NCBI GenBank assembly: GCA_963828285.1
Contig: CAWHEB010000005.1
Coordinates: 1-64,000 of the forward strand
Direction of reading: 5' to 3'
From: DAIOEK01 sp963828285
GTDB lineage: Bacteria > Chloroflexota > Anaerolineae > Anaerolineales > Anaerolineaceae
Length of the DNA: 64,000 bases
Under the pieces are notes generated by a model. It was given only the letters and a program-made list of their open reading frames with translations. It had not been told where the DNA came from and did no database searches. The translations under genes were made by a program, and so were the position numbers. Positions 34,542 to 41,917 of the stretch are shown here, piece after piece. The stretch's first letter is position 1, and each line of letters begins with the position of its first letter.

Positions 34542-34600
34542 CCCCCCTGACTGCTGCGCAGGCGTCCCCATTTGCCAAAGATCAGGAAAATGGGGGGAAG
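34542..34600. repeat. C-rich palindromic intergenic repeat
   Basis: ccccc, then a small stem around ctgctgcgcag, then ccccattt...aaatgggg. It is related in layout to 39456-39518 and 39621-39677 (ccccc, cccgc-tgc-gcggg stem, then ccccc-AT/AT-ggagg stem). It lies between the mazG-type gene and the DUF4096 gene. Nothing else is seen in 34405-34626. Confidence 0.55.
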
Positions 34601-34626
34601 TATTCGACCTGGCGAAAAAATAGCAA

Positions 34627-35118
34627 TCATTCGTTATTTGTTTCAAACGAAAATACATTTTTGGCGTTAATTAGCTTCTGCTGATGTGTGGATGTGTTTC
34701 GTTCTGCAGAATGCATGAAAAAAAGCAGAATAACCCACAAATCGGAGGACTGGATGGTCCCGTGTATGTTTCCAAGAATTTCGGTTCCAACGGCACTAAG
34801 CGGAAGGTCTTTCTGCTGAAGGAAAGGCAGATCGAGCCCGGTACGGCTGGCAAATTCACGGAAAATCGCGTTGCGGATGGCATCCCACATACCGGAAGAC
34901 TTCCAGTTGCAGTAGCGGGTGTTGACGGTGGTTGGAGGAGGAAAATGGGATGGCAGATCTTTGTATGGAATGTGTTCAATGAGTACACAGAGGATGGCGT
35001 CGATGATACGCCGGGGATTGGTAGCAGGACGGCCAACGTGATTTTTGGGACCAGGGAAGAGGGGAGCGATGGCATCCCATTGAGAATCGGAGAGATAGGT
35101 GAACTGGCTAGTTAGCAT
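34627..35118 (-). CDS. Orphan DUF4096 (IS5-type transposase N-domain) protein
   Basis: 163 aa from ATG 35118 (MLTSQFTYLSDSQWDAI); the frame is open 15 codons further upstream, but that part overlaps the promoter. Residues 5-85 match the DUF4096/InsA-like helix-turn-helix domain found at the N-terminus of IS5/IS427-group transposases (GRPATNPRRIIDAILCVL, DLPSHFPPPTTVNTRYCNW). The remaining 75 residues are unrecognised and carry no DDE catalytic motif. No second transposase frame or terminal repeats follow. It may be a transposase remnant, or a domesticated DNA-binding protein. Its promoter overlaps an 18-bp palindrome at 35163-35180. Confidence 0.65.
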   Translation of the reverse strand: MLTSQFTYLSDSQWDAIAPLFPGPKNHVGRPATNPRRIIDAILCVLIEHIPYKDLPSHFPPPTTVNTRYCNWKSSGMWDAIRNAIFREFASRTGLDLPFLQQKDLPLSAVGTEILGNIHGTIQSSDLWVILLFFMHSAERNTSTHQQKLINAKNVFSFETNNE

Positions 35119-35134
35119 ATATGTTCTATATATG

Positions 35135-35180
35135 ATGATAGCGGAAATTGAGTAGATAGTCAACTGTCACTTGTGACAGT
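35135..35180 (-). promoter_or_regulatory. Promoter of DUF4096 gene with palindromic operator
   Basis: On minus: TTGACT (35158-35163), a 17-bp spacer and TATCAT (35135-35140). The palindrome ACTGTCACTTGTGACAGT (35163-35180) touches the -35, the position of a classical repressor or activator site. A matching palindrome-plus-promoter faces the other way at 38295-38340. Confidence 0.6.
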
Positions 35181-35228
35181 GGTGGGATGTAGTTATTTAC
35201 TTTGCGAATTCAAAGGCTAATGGAATTA

Positions 35229-35291
35229 GAATTCTCAGATAGAATTATTGAATAGGTTGCCGAAGGTATATGAAATGGATCTATATTCTGG
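35229..35291 (+). repeat. Island direct repeat, copy 1
   Basis: Begins gaattctcagatagaatt, then attgaat, and continues with diverged but alignable sequence to ggatctat..tctgg. The first 25 nt are identical to copy 2 at 35966-35990. It contains the small stem aattct-cagat-agaatt. It lies about 90 bp upstream of a lipoprotein start. Confidence 0.7.
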
Positions 35292-35343
35292 CTTCGCAAG
35301 TGGATTCGGATGGAATAAAGAGCGGGAAGTCCAAACGAGTAAT

Positions 35344-35897
35344 ATGAATGTAAAAATCATCTTGATATGCATATTATTCTTATTTCAAATGATTGCTGCT
35401 TGCTCACCAATCTCAAAACAATCCATTTCTACGGAAATTGAAAATTGACACCAACGGTTGAATTTGTAACTGAAAACTACATAGGTTTAGTTTATCCGCC
35501 CCTTCCCGATTTTGTAAAAACTAGCACAAGCTGGTCACAATCGATATTTTCATTGACCCCAGAAGAGAAATGGTCGATTTCAATCATAGATGTAAGTGGT
35601 AAAGGCATGCTTTGGCTTGAAGAAACCATCAATTACATAGAAAACAAACCAGAATTCAAGGTTAGAGATGCGATAACTCTACCAGGATACCAAAATGGAT
35701 ATGAAATACTAGTCAGTGCGTGTTCGATAAATGGAACTATGGAAATCATTGTTTAGCAAAAATTACCGATGAAATACTCGTAATAGATATTTGGTATGTA
35801 TGATACAGCAATTATTTCTGCATGGAGAGCTCAACGATCAAGCGGTAAATTTATTGAAATTCCAAAAAACGGAATTGAATGCTATGCGAAAACTTAA
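35344..35897 (+). pseudogene. Frameshifted lipoprotein gene of unknown function
   Basis: ATG 35344 opens a lipoprotein signal peptide (lipobox MIAAC), which stops at 35448. The next frame (35445-35756) continues with a coherent soluble domain (YIGLVYPPLP..., WSISIID.SGKGMLWLEE, GYEILVSACSING) and stops. Short frames after that give CLAKITDEILVIDIW and then AWRAQRSSGKFIEIPKNGIECYAKT to 35897. At least three single-base shifts are needed to join them into a roughly 180-aa secreted lipoprotein. The sequence is AT-rich compared with the backbone. The gene is broken or badly sequenced; its function is unknown. Confidence 0.6.
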
Positions 35898-35965
35898 GTT
35901 ATTACGTTCCAAATAAATAAGTGAAAGGTTAGTTATGAGTGCTGTCAAACCAAGTAAGGCGGTTT

Positions 35966-36029
35966 GAATTCTCAGATAGAATTATTGAATGGATTACCGG
36001 TGGCGAAACGAAAGGGATCTATGGTCTGG
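35966..36029 (+). repeat. Island direct repeat, copy 2
   Basis: Identical to copy 1 over its first 25 nt and then similar, ending ggatctatggtctgg. It lies 737 bp downstream of copy 1 and upstream of the broken gene at 36145. Confidence 0.7.
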
Positions 36030-36144
36030 ATAAGTATCAATGTGATTAGGATGGGGAAAATGCGGAGTAAGGGAAGAGTAAGAATGGTGAGTTGGGTTTC
36101 GCGAACTGTGATCAATCCCAAGCTGAGATATTAGGGAATAATAA

Positions 36145-36343
36145 ATGAAAATTGAAGAATTTGAAAAAGAGCTCAACAAAGTATATTGTGGTTATATTAA
36201 ATTTTCAAGTCGATTTATGTAACTTTGAAATAACTCTTGATATTTCAGTAAACTCACTTGGCAATATTGAAATGCATCATGTAGTTTTCAAAAAGTATCG
36301 CATTTTCCAAGGGAAATTGGTAAAAGATTCTCGGTCTGGATGA
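36145..36343 (+). pseudogene. Short frameshifted gene remnant
   Basis: ATG 36145 reads MKIEEFEKELNKVYCGYIKF and stops after 25 codons. The +1 frame continues with VDLCNFEITLDISVNSLGNIEMHH...KLVKDSRSG to 36343. Removing one T from a TTA triplet around 36193-36199 would fuse them into a roughly 65-aa protein. I recognise no family. It follows island repeat copy 2. Confidence 0.4.
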
Positions 36344-36570
36344 GTAATGTTTCAGACAAATAAGTGCGTAACCGAATACGGCTGAAATATCCGAGTATAT
36401 TTCCAAGTCTAAAAAGCCATCAGATCACGTTTGGCATTCTCAGCACGGTGAACTGAGGCACGAAGCAATCCGGATTATGAATTCAACTTTATTTAGAAAT
36501 TGGGTCTCAATTACTTATTGATAAATGCAAGAGGAGTTGCTAGTGAGACGCCAGTCTGCCATATGATTTG

Positions 36571-36602
36571 ATATTCTCTTGAAGAATAGAATTATTGAAT
36601 GG
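36571..36602 (+). repeat. Island direct repeat, copy 3 (partial)
   Basis: attct-cttga-agaat stem followed by tagaattattgaatgg, matching the second half of copies 1 and 2. It lies about 70 bp upstream of the lipoprotein frame at 36674. The stretch 36344-36673 holds nothing else that I can identify. Confidence 0.6.
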
Positions 36603-36673
36603 AAAAACCAACGCTATATAGATATATCATCTGACCATGTGAATAACCGCAGCGTGAATTATTGGAGCTAATA

Positions 36674-37148
36674 ATGAGAACTATTAGTAAGATGTTACTT
36701 CTTATAAGCCTTATTCTGATGGGATCAATGAACTCATGTCAAAAGGAAAAAACTGTTGAACTCCCTGAATTTGGCATCGAAGAAGAGAACTTAAACAATC
36801 AAGTTCAAATCGTGAAAATGGATCGCTTCAATACCTACAAGTATGGTGACGACTCTTACCTTTGATATAAGCAACTTATCGGAAGAAGCGATAAATATGC
36901 ATGTAGATTATCAATTACGTTTTTTTGTACTTGATGGGGATGCATGGATTGAAGTTCCAGATAAGATGATAAATATGACTTATGAAGACATTATTTTAGA
37001 TACTAGCGGTATTCGTGGCGTTGCTGGTGGTAAGCCGGATGTTCCGTTCACTGCGAGCAAATACAAAATCCTCGCTTTTGTCTCCGGTACCATGGTCGAT
37101 AGTGGAACAGAGGTTGGCGCATACGAATTCTTTACCTTATACCGATAA
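36674..37148 (+). pseudogene. Frameshifted lipoprotein gene
   Basis: ATG 36674 (ttggag upstream) starts a lipoprotein signal (Cys in SMNSC) and runs to a stop at 36865. The +1 frame then carries FDISNLSEEAINMHVDYQLRF...GAYEFFTLYR to 37148. Deleting one T of the pair 36856-36857 joins them as ...KYGDDSTFDISNLSEEA, an uninterrupted protein of about 157 aa. The all-beta, Ig-like pattern suggests an exported domain. No family is recognised. Confidence 0.6.
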
Positions 37149-37226
37149 TTTGTTTATGAGTCGCGGGATGGGTTGAATTTATCCGCTCTCAACGCAATCC
37201 TACGATTGATTTCAGGAGAGGTAGGT

Positions 37227-38177
37227 ATGAAGAATTGTCTACTTGTTGTAATGATTTTATTAAGTGTTAGCTGTTCATATAGTGGAGAGATCGAAGAGCG
37301 AGGGGATCAGCCGACTAATGTCCAAAAATCCCCAATCCCATCGCAAAAATTGCTTGATACACTGACTCCAAAACAAAATCCCACCTCAAAACCATCAATA
37401 ACATTTACTCCCTCAATGCAAGAGCGGAAAGACTTATTAATAGGATTGATAAAAGATAACGGAGGTTGCTTGCTGCCATGTTTATGGGGTATTACACCTG
37501 GCATAACCCATGAAAACAAAGCTCAGGATGTGTTATCTCCACTTGTAAATCTGTCACAGTGGGCAATTCTAGAAGAAGGATCCGGTTCAGTTTCTCCAGA
37601 ATATGTAATTGGAGAAAAAAGCATCTTCAGTGACTTCACTTATCTTTCAGATAAAACCAATCAGTTAGTTAAAATGATATCATTTAAACTTGAATCTCAT
37701 CAAATACTTGCCGATGGCGGATATGTAACAATCAACAACCTGGATCAATTCGGGGAATTGGTAGAAAAGTATAACCTCTCCACGGTCTTAACGGAATTTG
37801 GCATGCCGGATTCCATTCTTATTGGCACACTAGCAAATGATTTTTCTAGAGGTGGCTCGTGGGGTTTTCATATCCTCCTAATTTATTCCCAAAAAGGATT
37901 TTTAATAGATTATACGACTGAGGCGAAGTATATTAATAAATCTATTGTTGGGTGTCCTAATAACTCCCAAATAAGCATAGAAGCATTTGCGTCTGGCGAT
38001 GATAAAGCGTTTTTCAATAATCTTCAATCAACAGAATGGTCGCAAAATATTTCGAGTAATTACAAAACAATTAATGAAGTTACCGGATATTCAATTGAAA
38101 GGTTTTTCAAGACATTTAAACAAAAGACTGAGGAATGTATACAAACTCCTTTAATATTATGGCCAAAGGCTGATTAA
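37227..38177 (+). CDS. Lipoprotein with GGCLLPCLWGITPG motif, unknown function
   Basis: 316 aa from ATG 37227 with aggagagg upstream. The signal peptide has lipobox LSVSC, followed by a Ser/Thr/Pro-rich linker (to about residue 70). The N-terminal half then carries GGCLLPCLWGITPGIT, a two-cysteine tryptophan motif I associate with uncharacterised Anaerolineae lipoproteins. The rest is mixed alpha/beta with further cysteines near the C-terminus. It is the only intact gene in the AT-rich island. No enzyme signature is seen. Confidence 0.75.
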   Translation: MKNCLLVVMILLSVSCSYSGEIEERGDQPTNVQKSPIPSQKLLDTLTPKQNPTSKPSITFTPSMQERKDLLIGLIKDNGGCLLPCLWGITPGITHENKAQDVLSPLVNLSQWAILEEGSGSVSPEYVIGEKSIFSDFTYLSDKTNQLVKMISFKLESHQILADGGYVTINNLDQFGELVEKYNLSTVLTEFGMPDSILIGTLANDFSRGGSWGFHILLIYSQKGFLIDYTTEAKYINKSIVGCPNNSQISIEAFASGDDKAFFNNLQSTEWSQNISSNYKTINEVTGYSIERFFKTFKQKTEECIQTPLILWPKAD

Positions 38178-38294
38178 TTCCCTCATAATGTTAATTCATT
38201 CAGACGAAAAATGGGGTGAAGTCCTCCTCCAAACCGCAAACTCGCCTGTTATTGCCTACCTCCATTCTGTAAATTCAATGATTCAATTCCCCGA

Positions 38295-38340
38295 CCTGTC
38301 ACAAGTGACAGTAGACAAACTCACTTTTTGTGGGTAAAAT
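38295..38340 (+). promoter_or_regulatory. Palindrome abutting an outward-facing promoter
   Basis: CTGTCACAAGTGACAG (38296-38311) is the reverse complement of the palindrome at 35164-35179. It is followed by TAGACA (38312-38317), a 17-bp spacer and TAAAAT (38335-38340), reading toward the HsmA-like gene. Both sites also share AGAACATA a few bases after the -10. The surrounding gap 38178-38553 holds no gene. Confidence 0.55.
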
Positions 38341-38553
38341 ATTTATTAGAACATAAGTTCTGAAATAGTTTTCCCAACATGTGTTCACTATTTCATTGCA
38401 AAATAGGGATGTTCGCGCACCTGACAATGCAAGCTCAAAATGCCACAGAAACCGTCATCTTTCCACCTTAAAATCCTAATCTTTCTATTAATCTCCTCCA
38501 CTAAAATTTGATTTCGGGTCATTCCCACATTCCATTTCATTGCAGGAGTCATA

Positions 38554-38928
38554 ATGTCCACTACGCTATTGATCGCGGTTGTCGTTACAGTGCTGGCGTT
38601 GGTGTTCTACACGGTTGGGATCTGGTGGCAGAAATCCGCCAAAGCCATCAAGCCGGCGCATCTGATCTTATTCTGGGTGGGTTTGGTGTGCGATATCACC
38701 GGTTCACTGTTGATGGGGACCCTGGCAGGCGGATTGTCGGTAACAGTCCACGGGTTGAATGGCTTGCTGGCGGTGGTGTTGATGCTGGTGACGGCGATCC
38801 GCGCGCAGATGATCTATATGAAGAAGGATGAATCCGCGGCGAAGAATTTTGCGAAGTTCAGCATCCCGGTGTGGGTGGTCTGGGTGTTGTCGTTCGTGAC
38901 GGGGATGATGTTGAGCATGGGAAGGTAG
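38554..38928 (+). CDS. HsmA-family small membrane protein
   Basis: 124 aa with four predicted transmembrane helices (about 4-25, 38-58, 65-88, 102-122), resembling the HsmA family (TIGR03987) of unknown function. aggag precedes ATG 38554. Codon use is backbone-like, unlike the AT-rich genes upstream, so it marks the right side of the island. The promoter at 38295-38340 points at it with a leader of about 200 nt. Confidence 0.7.
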   Translation: MSTTLLIAVVVTVLALVFYTVGIWWQKSAKAIKPAHLILFWVGLVCDITGSLLMGTLAGGLSVTVHGLNGLLAVVLMLVTAIRAQMIYMKKDESAAKNFAKFSIPVWVVWVLSFVTGMMLSMGR

Positions 38929-38980
38929 CCCAAGGGGCCCCTCCCTACCCTACCATACACAAACCGTATGGCACCTTGTC

Positions 38981-39058
38981 CCCAAATAGTCTTTCAGACG
39001 TATTTGGAGAGGAATTGATCTTCATTCCCCCAAATATCCTGAAAGGGATTTGGGGGAA
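38981..39058. repeat. Two palindromic repeats
   Basis: cccaaata...tatttgg (38981-39008), followed by the perfect 11-bp stem ttcccccaaat / atttgggggaa (39025-39035 and 39048-39058). They are composed like the C-rich repeats at 39456 and 39621. They lie between the HsmA-like and DUF559 genes. Confidence 0.6.
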
Positions 39059-39098
39059 AAGAAGGGGGCGATTTCCGGGGTTTGTATTAATATAAACT

Positions 39099-39455
39099 AT
39101 GCCAGTAACCCGTGCCACCACAAAAGCCAAACACTACGCCATCGAACTTCGCCATGAGTTAACCCCTGAGGAAGCAAAAGTCTGGGCACGGCTGCGAAAT
39201 GACCAGCTCGGAGTCAGTTTCCGCAGGCAGCACGCCATTGGTCCGTATATAGTTGATTTCTGTGCGGTGAAGGCAAAACTGATCATCGAGTTGGATGGCG
39301 GCGGACACTCCGACCAGCAGGAGTATGACGCTGATCGTTCGGTGTATCTTCAAGAAAGAGGATTTCGGGTGTTGCGCTTCTGGAATCATGACGTGACCAG
39401 GGATATTGAATCCGTGGTGAGGACGATCTTGGAAGCGATTGAGGATCAAACCTAG
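39099..39455 (+). CDS. DUF559 domain (endonuclease-fold) protein
   Basis: 118 aa matching DUF559, a small restriction-endonuclease-like (Vsr/PD-D/ExK-type) fold: LRHELTPEEAKVWARLRNDQLGVSFRRQHAIGPYIVDF, then IIELDGGGHSDQQEYDADR and VLRFWNHDV. The E-L-D-G-G-H and D-F-C acidic residues could form a metal site. These proteins occur singly between repeats in many bacterial genomes, and their substrate is not known. It is flanked on both sides by palindromic repeats. Confidence 0.85.
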   Translation: MPVTRATTKAKHYAIELRHELTPEEAKVWARLRNDQLGVSFRRQHAIGPYIVDFCAVKAKLIIELDGGGHSDQQEYDADRSVYLQERGFRVLRFWNHDVTRDIESVVRTILEAIEDQT

Positions 39456-39518
39456 CCCCCTACCCGCTGCGCGGGTTTCCCCCCATTTGTCCAAAAACCG
39501 GAAAAATGGAGGGAAAAA
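39456..39518. repeat. C-rich palindromic repeat after DUF559 gene
   Basis: ccccc tacccgc-tgc-gcggg followed by ccccccattt...aaaatggaggg. Two stems in tandem, same layout as 39621-39677 and partly 34542-34600. The first stem directly follows the DUF559 stop. Confidence 0.65.
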
Positions 39519-39620
39519 ACGCAATTCCCAAAATACCATTTGCTCCCCTTACATCTCCTGATTGCTAGCAGTGTATTTTTGGGGAAAGAAGAATAATCCA
39601 TGCTACACTTAAGAAGCAAG

Positions 39621-39677
39621 CCCCCCTACCCGCTACGCGGGCATCCCCCCAAATAGCCGTAGGCGTATTTGGAGGGA
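39621..39677. repeat. C-rich palindromic repeat upstream of tnaA
   Basis: cccccctacccgctacgcgggc, then cccccaaata...tatttggaggg. It ends about 15 bp before the ribosome site of tnaA, so it would form part of the tnaA leader. Confidence 0.65.
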
Positions 39678-39701
39678 ATAAAAAACTTTATTGGAGGAAA
39701 A

Positions 39702-41132
39702 ATGACGAGACATCCGGCTGAGCCATTCCGCATCAAGATGGTGGAACCCATTCGATTGATCGACCGCAAGGCACGCGAGAAAGCGATGAAGGCGGCCAAT
39801 TACAACATCTTCTCGCTCAAAGCGGAGGATGTGTACCTGGATTTCCTGACCGATTCGGGGACCGGTGCGATGAGCCACCACCAGTGGGCGGCAATGATGG
39901 AGGGGGATGAATCGTATGCAGGCGCCCGCTCCTTCTTCCGCTTGAAGGATGCGATGACCCAGATCACCGGGTTCGAGTATTTTGTCCCCACCCACCAGGG
40001 ACGCGCAGCGGAGAATATTCTGGCGCACCTGATGGTAAAGCCGGGACAATACGTCACTTCGAACATGCATTTTGATACGACCGAGGGCAACATCCGCGCA
40101 CGGGGTGGGCGGCCGACCAATCTCGTCATTGAAGAAGCCTTTGATGTCTGCTCCCACCATCCCTTCAAGGGGAACATGGATACCGAACGGCTGCGGGCAT
40201 TTATTGTGGATATTGGACCGGTGAACATCCCCTTTGGGGCGATCACGGTGACAAACAACGCCGGCGGCGGGCAGCCAGTCTCGATGGCGAACATGCGCGA
40301 AGTCTCGAAGATCTACCGTGAATTCGGCATCCCGTTTTTTATAGACTGCTGCCGTTTCGCTGAGAATGCCTATTTCATCAAACTCCGCGAACCGGGGTAC
40401 GAGAACGTGGCGGTGGTGGATATTGCCCGCGAGATGTTCAGTCTGGCGGACGGCGCCTGGATGAGCGCGAAGAAGGATGCGCTGGTCAATATCGGCGGCT
40501 TCCTGGCGATGCGGTCCGCGGATCTGTATCAGAAGGTATGCAATGAGCTGATCCTGCGCGAGGGATTCCCCACCTACGGCGGGCTGGCCGGGCGCGATCT
40601 GGACGCGATGGCTGTCGGTCTGTGGGAAGGTTTGGATGAAGATTACCTGGCTTACCGAATCGGGCAGACGGGTTATTTGGGGAATATGCTGATCGAATCG
40701 GGCATCCCCATTATTGAGCCTCCGGGCGGACATGCCATTTATTTGAACGCTGGCAAACTGCTGCCGCATATTCCGCAGGGTGAGTACCCCGGGCTGGCAC
40801 TGGCGGCGGAGATGTACCTCGAAGGAGGGATCCGCGCGTGCGAGATCGGTTCGGTGATGTTCGCTTATCCCGACCCGGACACGGGCAAGATGATCCATCC
40901 CAAGCTGGAGCTGGTGCGGATCGCGATTCCGCGCCGGATGTACACCGCCAGCCATTTCGATTATGTGATCGATGTTCTGCGCACAGTGGCTGAACACAAG
41001 AACAAGCTGCGCGGATATAAGATCACGTATGCGGCTCCGCTGATGAGACATTTCACGGCGAAGTTTGAACCGGTTGGTAGCGGGAAGTCGGTGACGGAGA
41101 AGATCCGCGAGTCGAAGATGAAGGCGATGTAG
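39702..41132 (+). CDS. tnaA: Tryptophanase (tryptophan indole-lyase)
   Basis: PLP enzyme cleaving L-tryptophan to indole, pyruvate and ammonia; 476 aa from ATG 39702 (ggagga just upstream). An in-frame TTG 11 codons earlier is less likely. AEPFRIKMVEP, LTDSGTGAMS, THQGRAAEN, the PLP lysine in MSAKKDA (near 257) and PTYGGLAGRD fit the beta-eliminating lyase family. Tyrosine phenol-lyase is excluded by two specificity positions: FDTT (Asp, not Thr) near residue 125 and ACEIGS (Ile, not Arg) near 383. The last codons (ESKMKAM) match downstream intergenic repeats. No tnaB permease or tnaC leader peptide is seen. Confidence 0.92.
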   Translation: MTRHPAEPFRIKMVEPIRLIDRKAREKAMKAANYNIFSLKAEDVYLDFLTDSGTGAMSHHQWAAMMEGDESYAGARSFFRLKDAMTQITGFEYFVPTHQGRAAENILAHLMVKPGQYVTSNMHFDTTEGNIRARGGRPTNLVIEEAFDVCSHHPFKGNMDTERLRAFIVDIGPVNIPFGAITVTNNAGGGQPVSMANMREVSKIYREFGIPFFIDCCRFAENAYFIKLREPGYENVAVVDIAREMFSLADGAWMSAKKDALVNIGGFLAMRSADLYQKVCNELILREGFPTYGGLAGRDLDAMAVGLWEGLDEDYLAYRIGQTGYLGNMLIESGIPIIEPPGGHAIYLNAGKLLPHIPQGEYPGLALAAEMYLEGGIRACEIGSVMFAYPDPDTGKMIHPKLELVRIAIPRRMYTASHFDYVIDVLRTVAEHKNKLRGYKITYAAPLMRHFTAKFEPVGSGKSVTEKIRESKMKAM

Positions 41133-41264
41133 ACTTAAGGGTAAGTTTCGACCTCTCCCTACCCTCCCCTCGCCAGGGGAGGGTTTTTCTTATTGCGCAC
41201 ATGGAAGAAGTGCAGGATGATGGCGAGGAAGATAAATACGGAATCGAAGATGAAGGCAATGTAG
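41109..41264. repeat. tnaA 3'-end/terminator repeat, first array
   Basis: The segment from the last tnaA codons through the terminator hairpin recurs at 41839-41917. It is followed at 41215-41264 by another segment (gatgatggcgagga...aaggcaatgtag) that recurs at 41815-41863 and, more diverged, within the minus-strand membrane gene near 41945-41985. On minus it could encode a transmembrane helix, so it may be the remnant 3' end of a paralogue of that gene. Confidence 0.6.
41162..41188 (+). terminator. Intrinsic terminator after tnaA
   Basis: Perfect 9-bp stem ccctcccct / aggggaggg with loop cgcc and TTTTT. It is part of a repeat (41109-41188) duplicated at 41839-41917, so the terminator is carried by a repeated element. 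Confidence 0.85.
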
Positions 41265-41382
41265 GTTTCGAGTCTCATCCAACCTTTGTGGAATCATCCT
41301 CGGAGATTTACAGAGAAGAAGAAAGTTATTTAAGGACGGATCTTAGATCCGTCCTGTTTTCTGTCATTCTGAGCCATGGTTT

Positions 41383-41580
41383 TCTGGCGAAGAATCTCTG
41401 GTTATCCTTCCATTATGCAAGAGTCTGGGAGAGATCCTTCACTACGTTCAGGATGACAGAACGAAATAGTCTATGTCGTTCGGATGGCAGAATACAATTC
41501 TATGGCGAGGAATCTCTGGTTATCCTTCCAATATGCAAGAGTATGGGAGAGATCCTTCACTGCGTTCAGGATGACAGAAC
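41383..41580. repeat. Tandem REP-like repeat (two copies)
   Basis: Two copies of an about 80-bp unit, 41383-41462 and 41501-41580. Each runs from tggcgargaatctctggtt to gagatccttcactrcgttc and aggatgacagaac. The ends are mutually complementary (aatctc / gagatc), typical of widespread bacterial palindromic intergenic repeats. A related relic is at 56450-56482 next to pnp. Confidence 0.65.
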
Positions 41581-41705
41581 AAAATAATAATAGGTGCTAT
41601 GGATTTTTTCCGTCTCTTTTTGGTTAAATTACTCTGATTATCAGGATTGTATAAAGATGGACACCCATCCCCTGCCCCTTCCCAATTTGGGAAGGGGATT
41701 TATTC

Positions 41706-41744
41706 GATAGGGAAGGAAGAACCAAAGGTTCTTCCTTCCCTATC
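41706..41744. repeat. Perfect 18-bp hairpin, covarying family member
   Basis: gatagggaaggaagaacc, loop aaa and a perfect right arm. It is preceded by the stem ccccttcc-caattt-gggaagggg-like sequence, as at 238-324. Same family as the four hairpins in 84-620, 41 kb away. Confidence 0.8.
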
Positions 41745-41814
41745 AACCCTGGATCTCCAAGAAGAAAGTTAGGTTCAAGAATTACTGGTGACGTCAGATA
41801 TGGAAAATAATCAG

Positions 41815-41917
41815 GACGATGGCGAGGAGACAACTACGGAGTCGAAGATGAAGGCAATGTAGACTAAAGAGAAAGTTTCGACCTCTCCCTACCCTCCCCT
41901 CGCCAGGGGAGGGTTTT
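41815..41917. repeat. tnaA 3'-end/terminator repeat, second array
   Basis: 41815-41863 repeats 41215-41264 with few differences, and 41839-41917 repeats 41109-41188, including the hairpin 41892-41913. The hairpin DNA here overlaps the 3' end of the minus-strand membrane gene and supplies its last residues (PPLARGG). Confidence 0.6.

Noticed and set aside
34627..35118. Complete insertion sequence
   Set aside because: No DDE domain, no second frame, no terminal inverted repeats at the expected distance and no target-site duplication found.
35229..38312. Integron cassette array with attC sites
   Set aside because: The repeats are direct and lack the paired core sites and long stem of attC. No integrase is present, and genes are mostly broken.
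39633..41051. 472-aa open frame on minus opposite tnaA
   Set aside because: Shadow of tryptophanase; His/Arg/Gln-rich composition and no recognisable domain or ribosome site.
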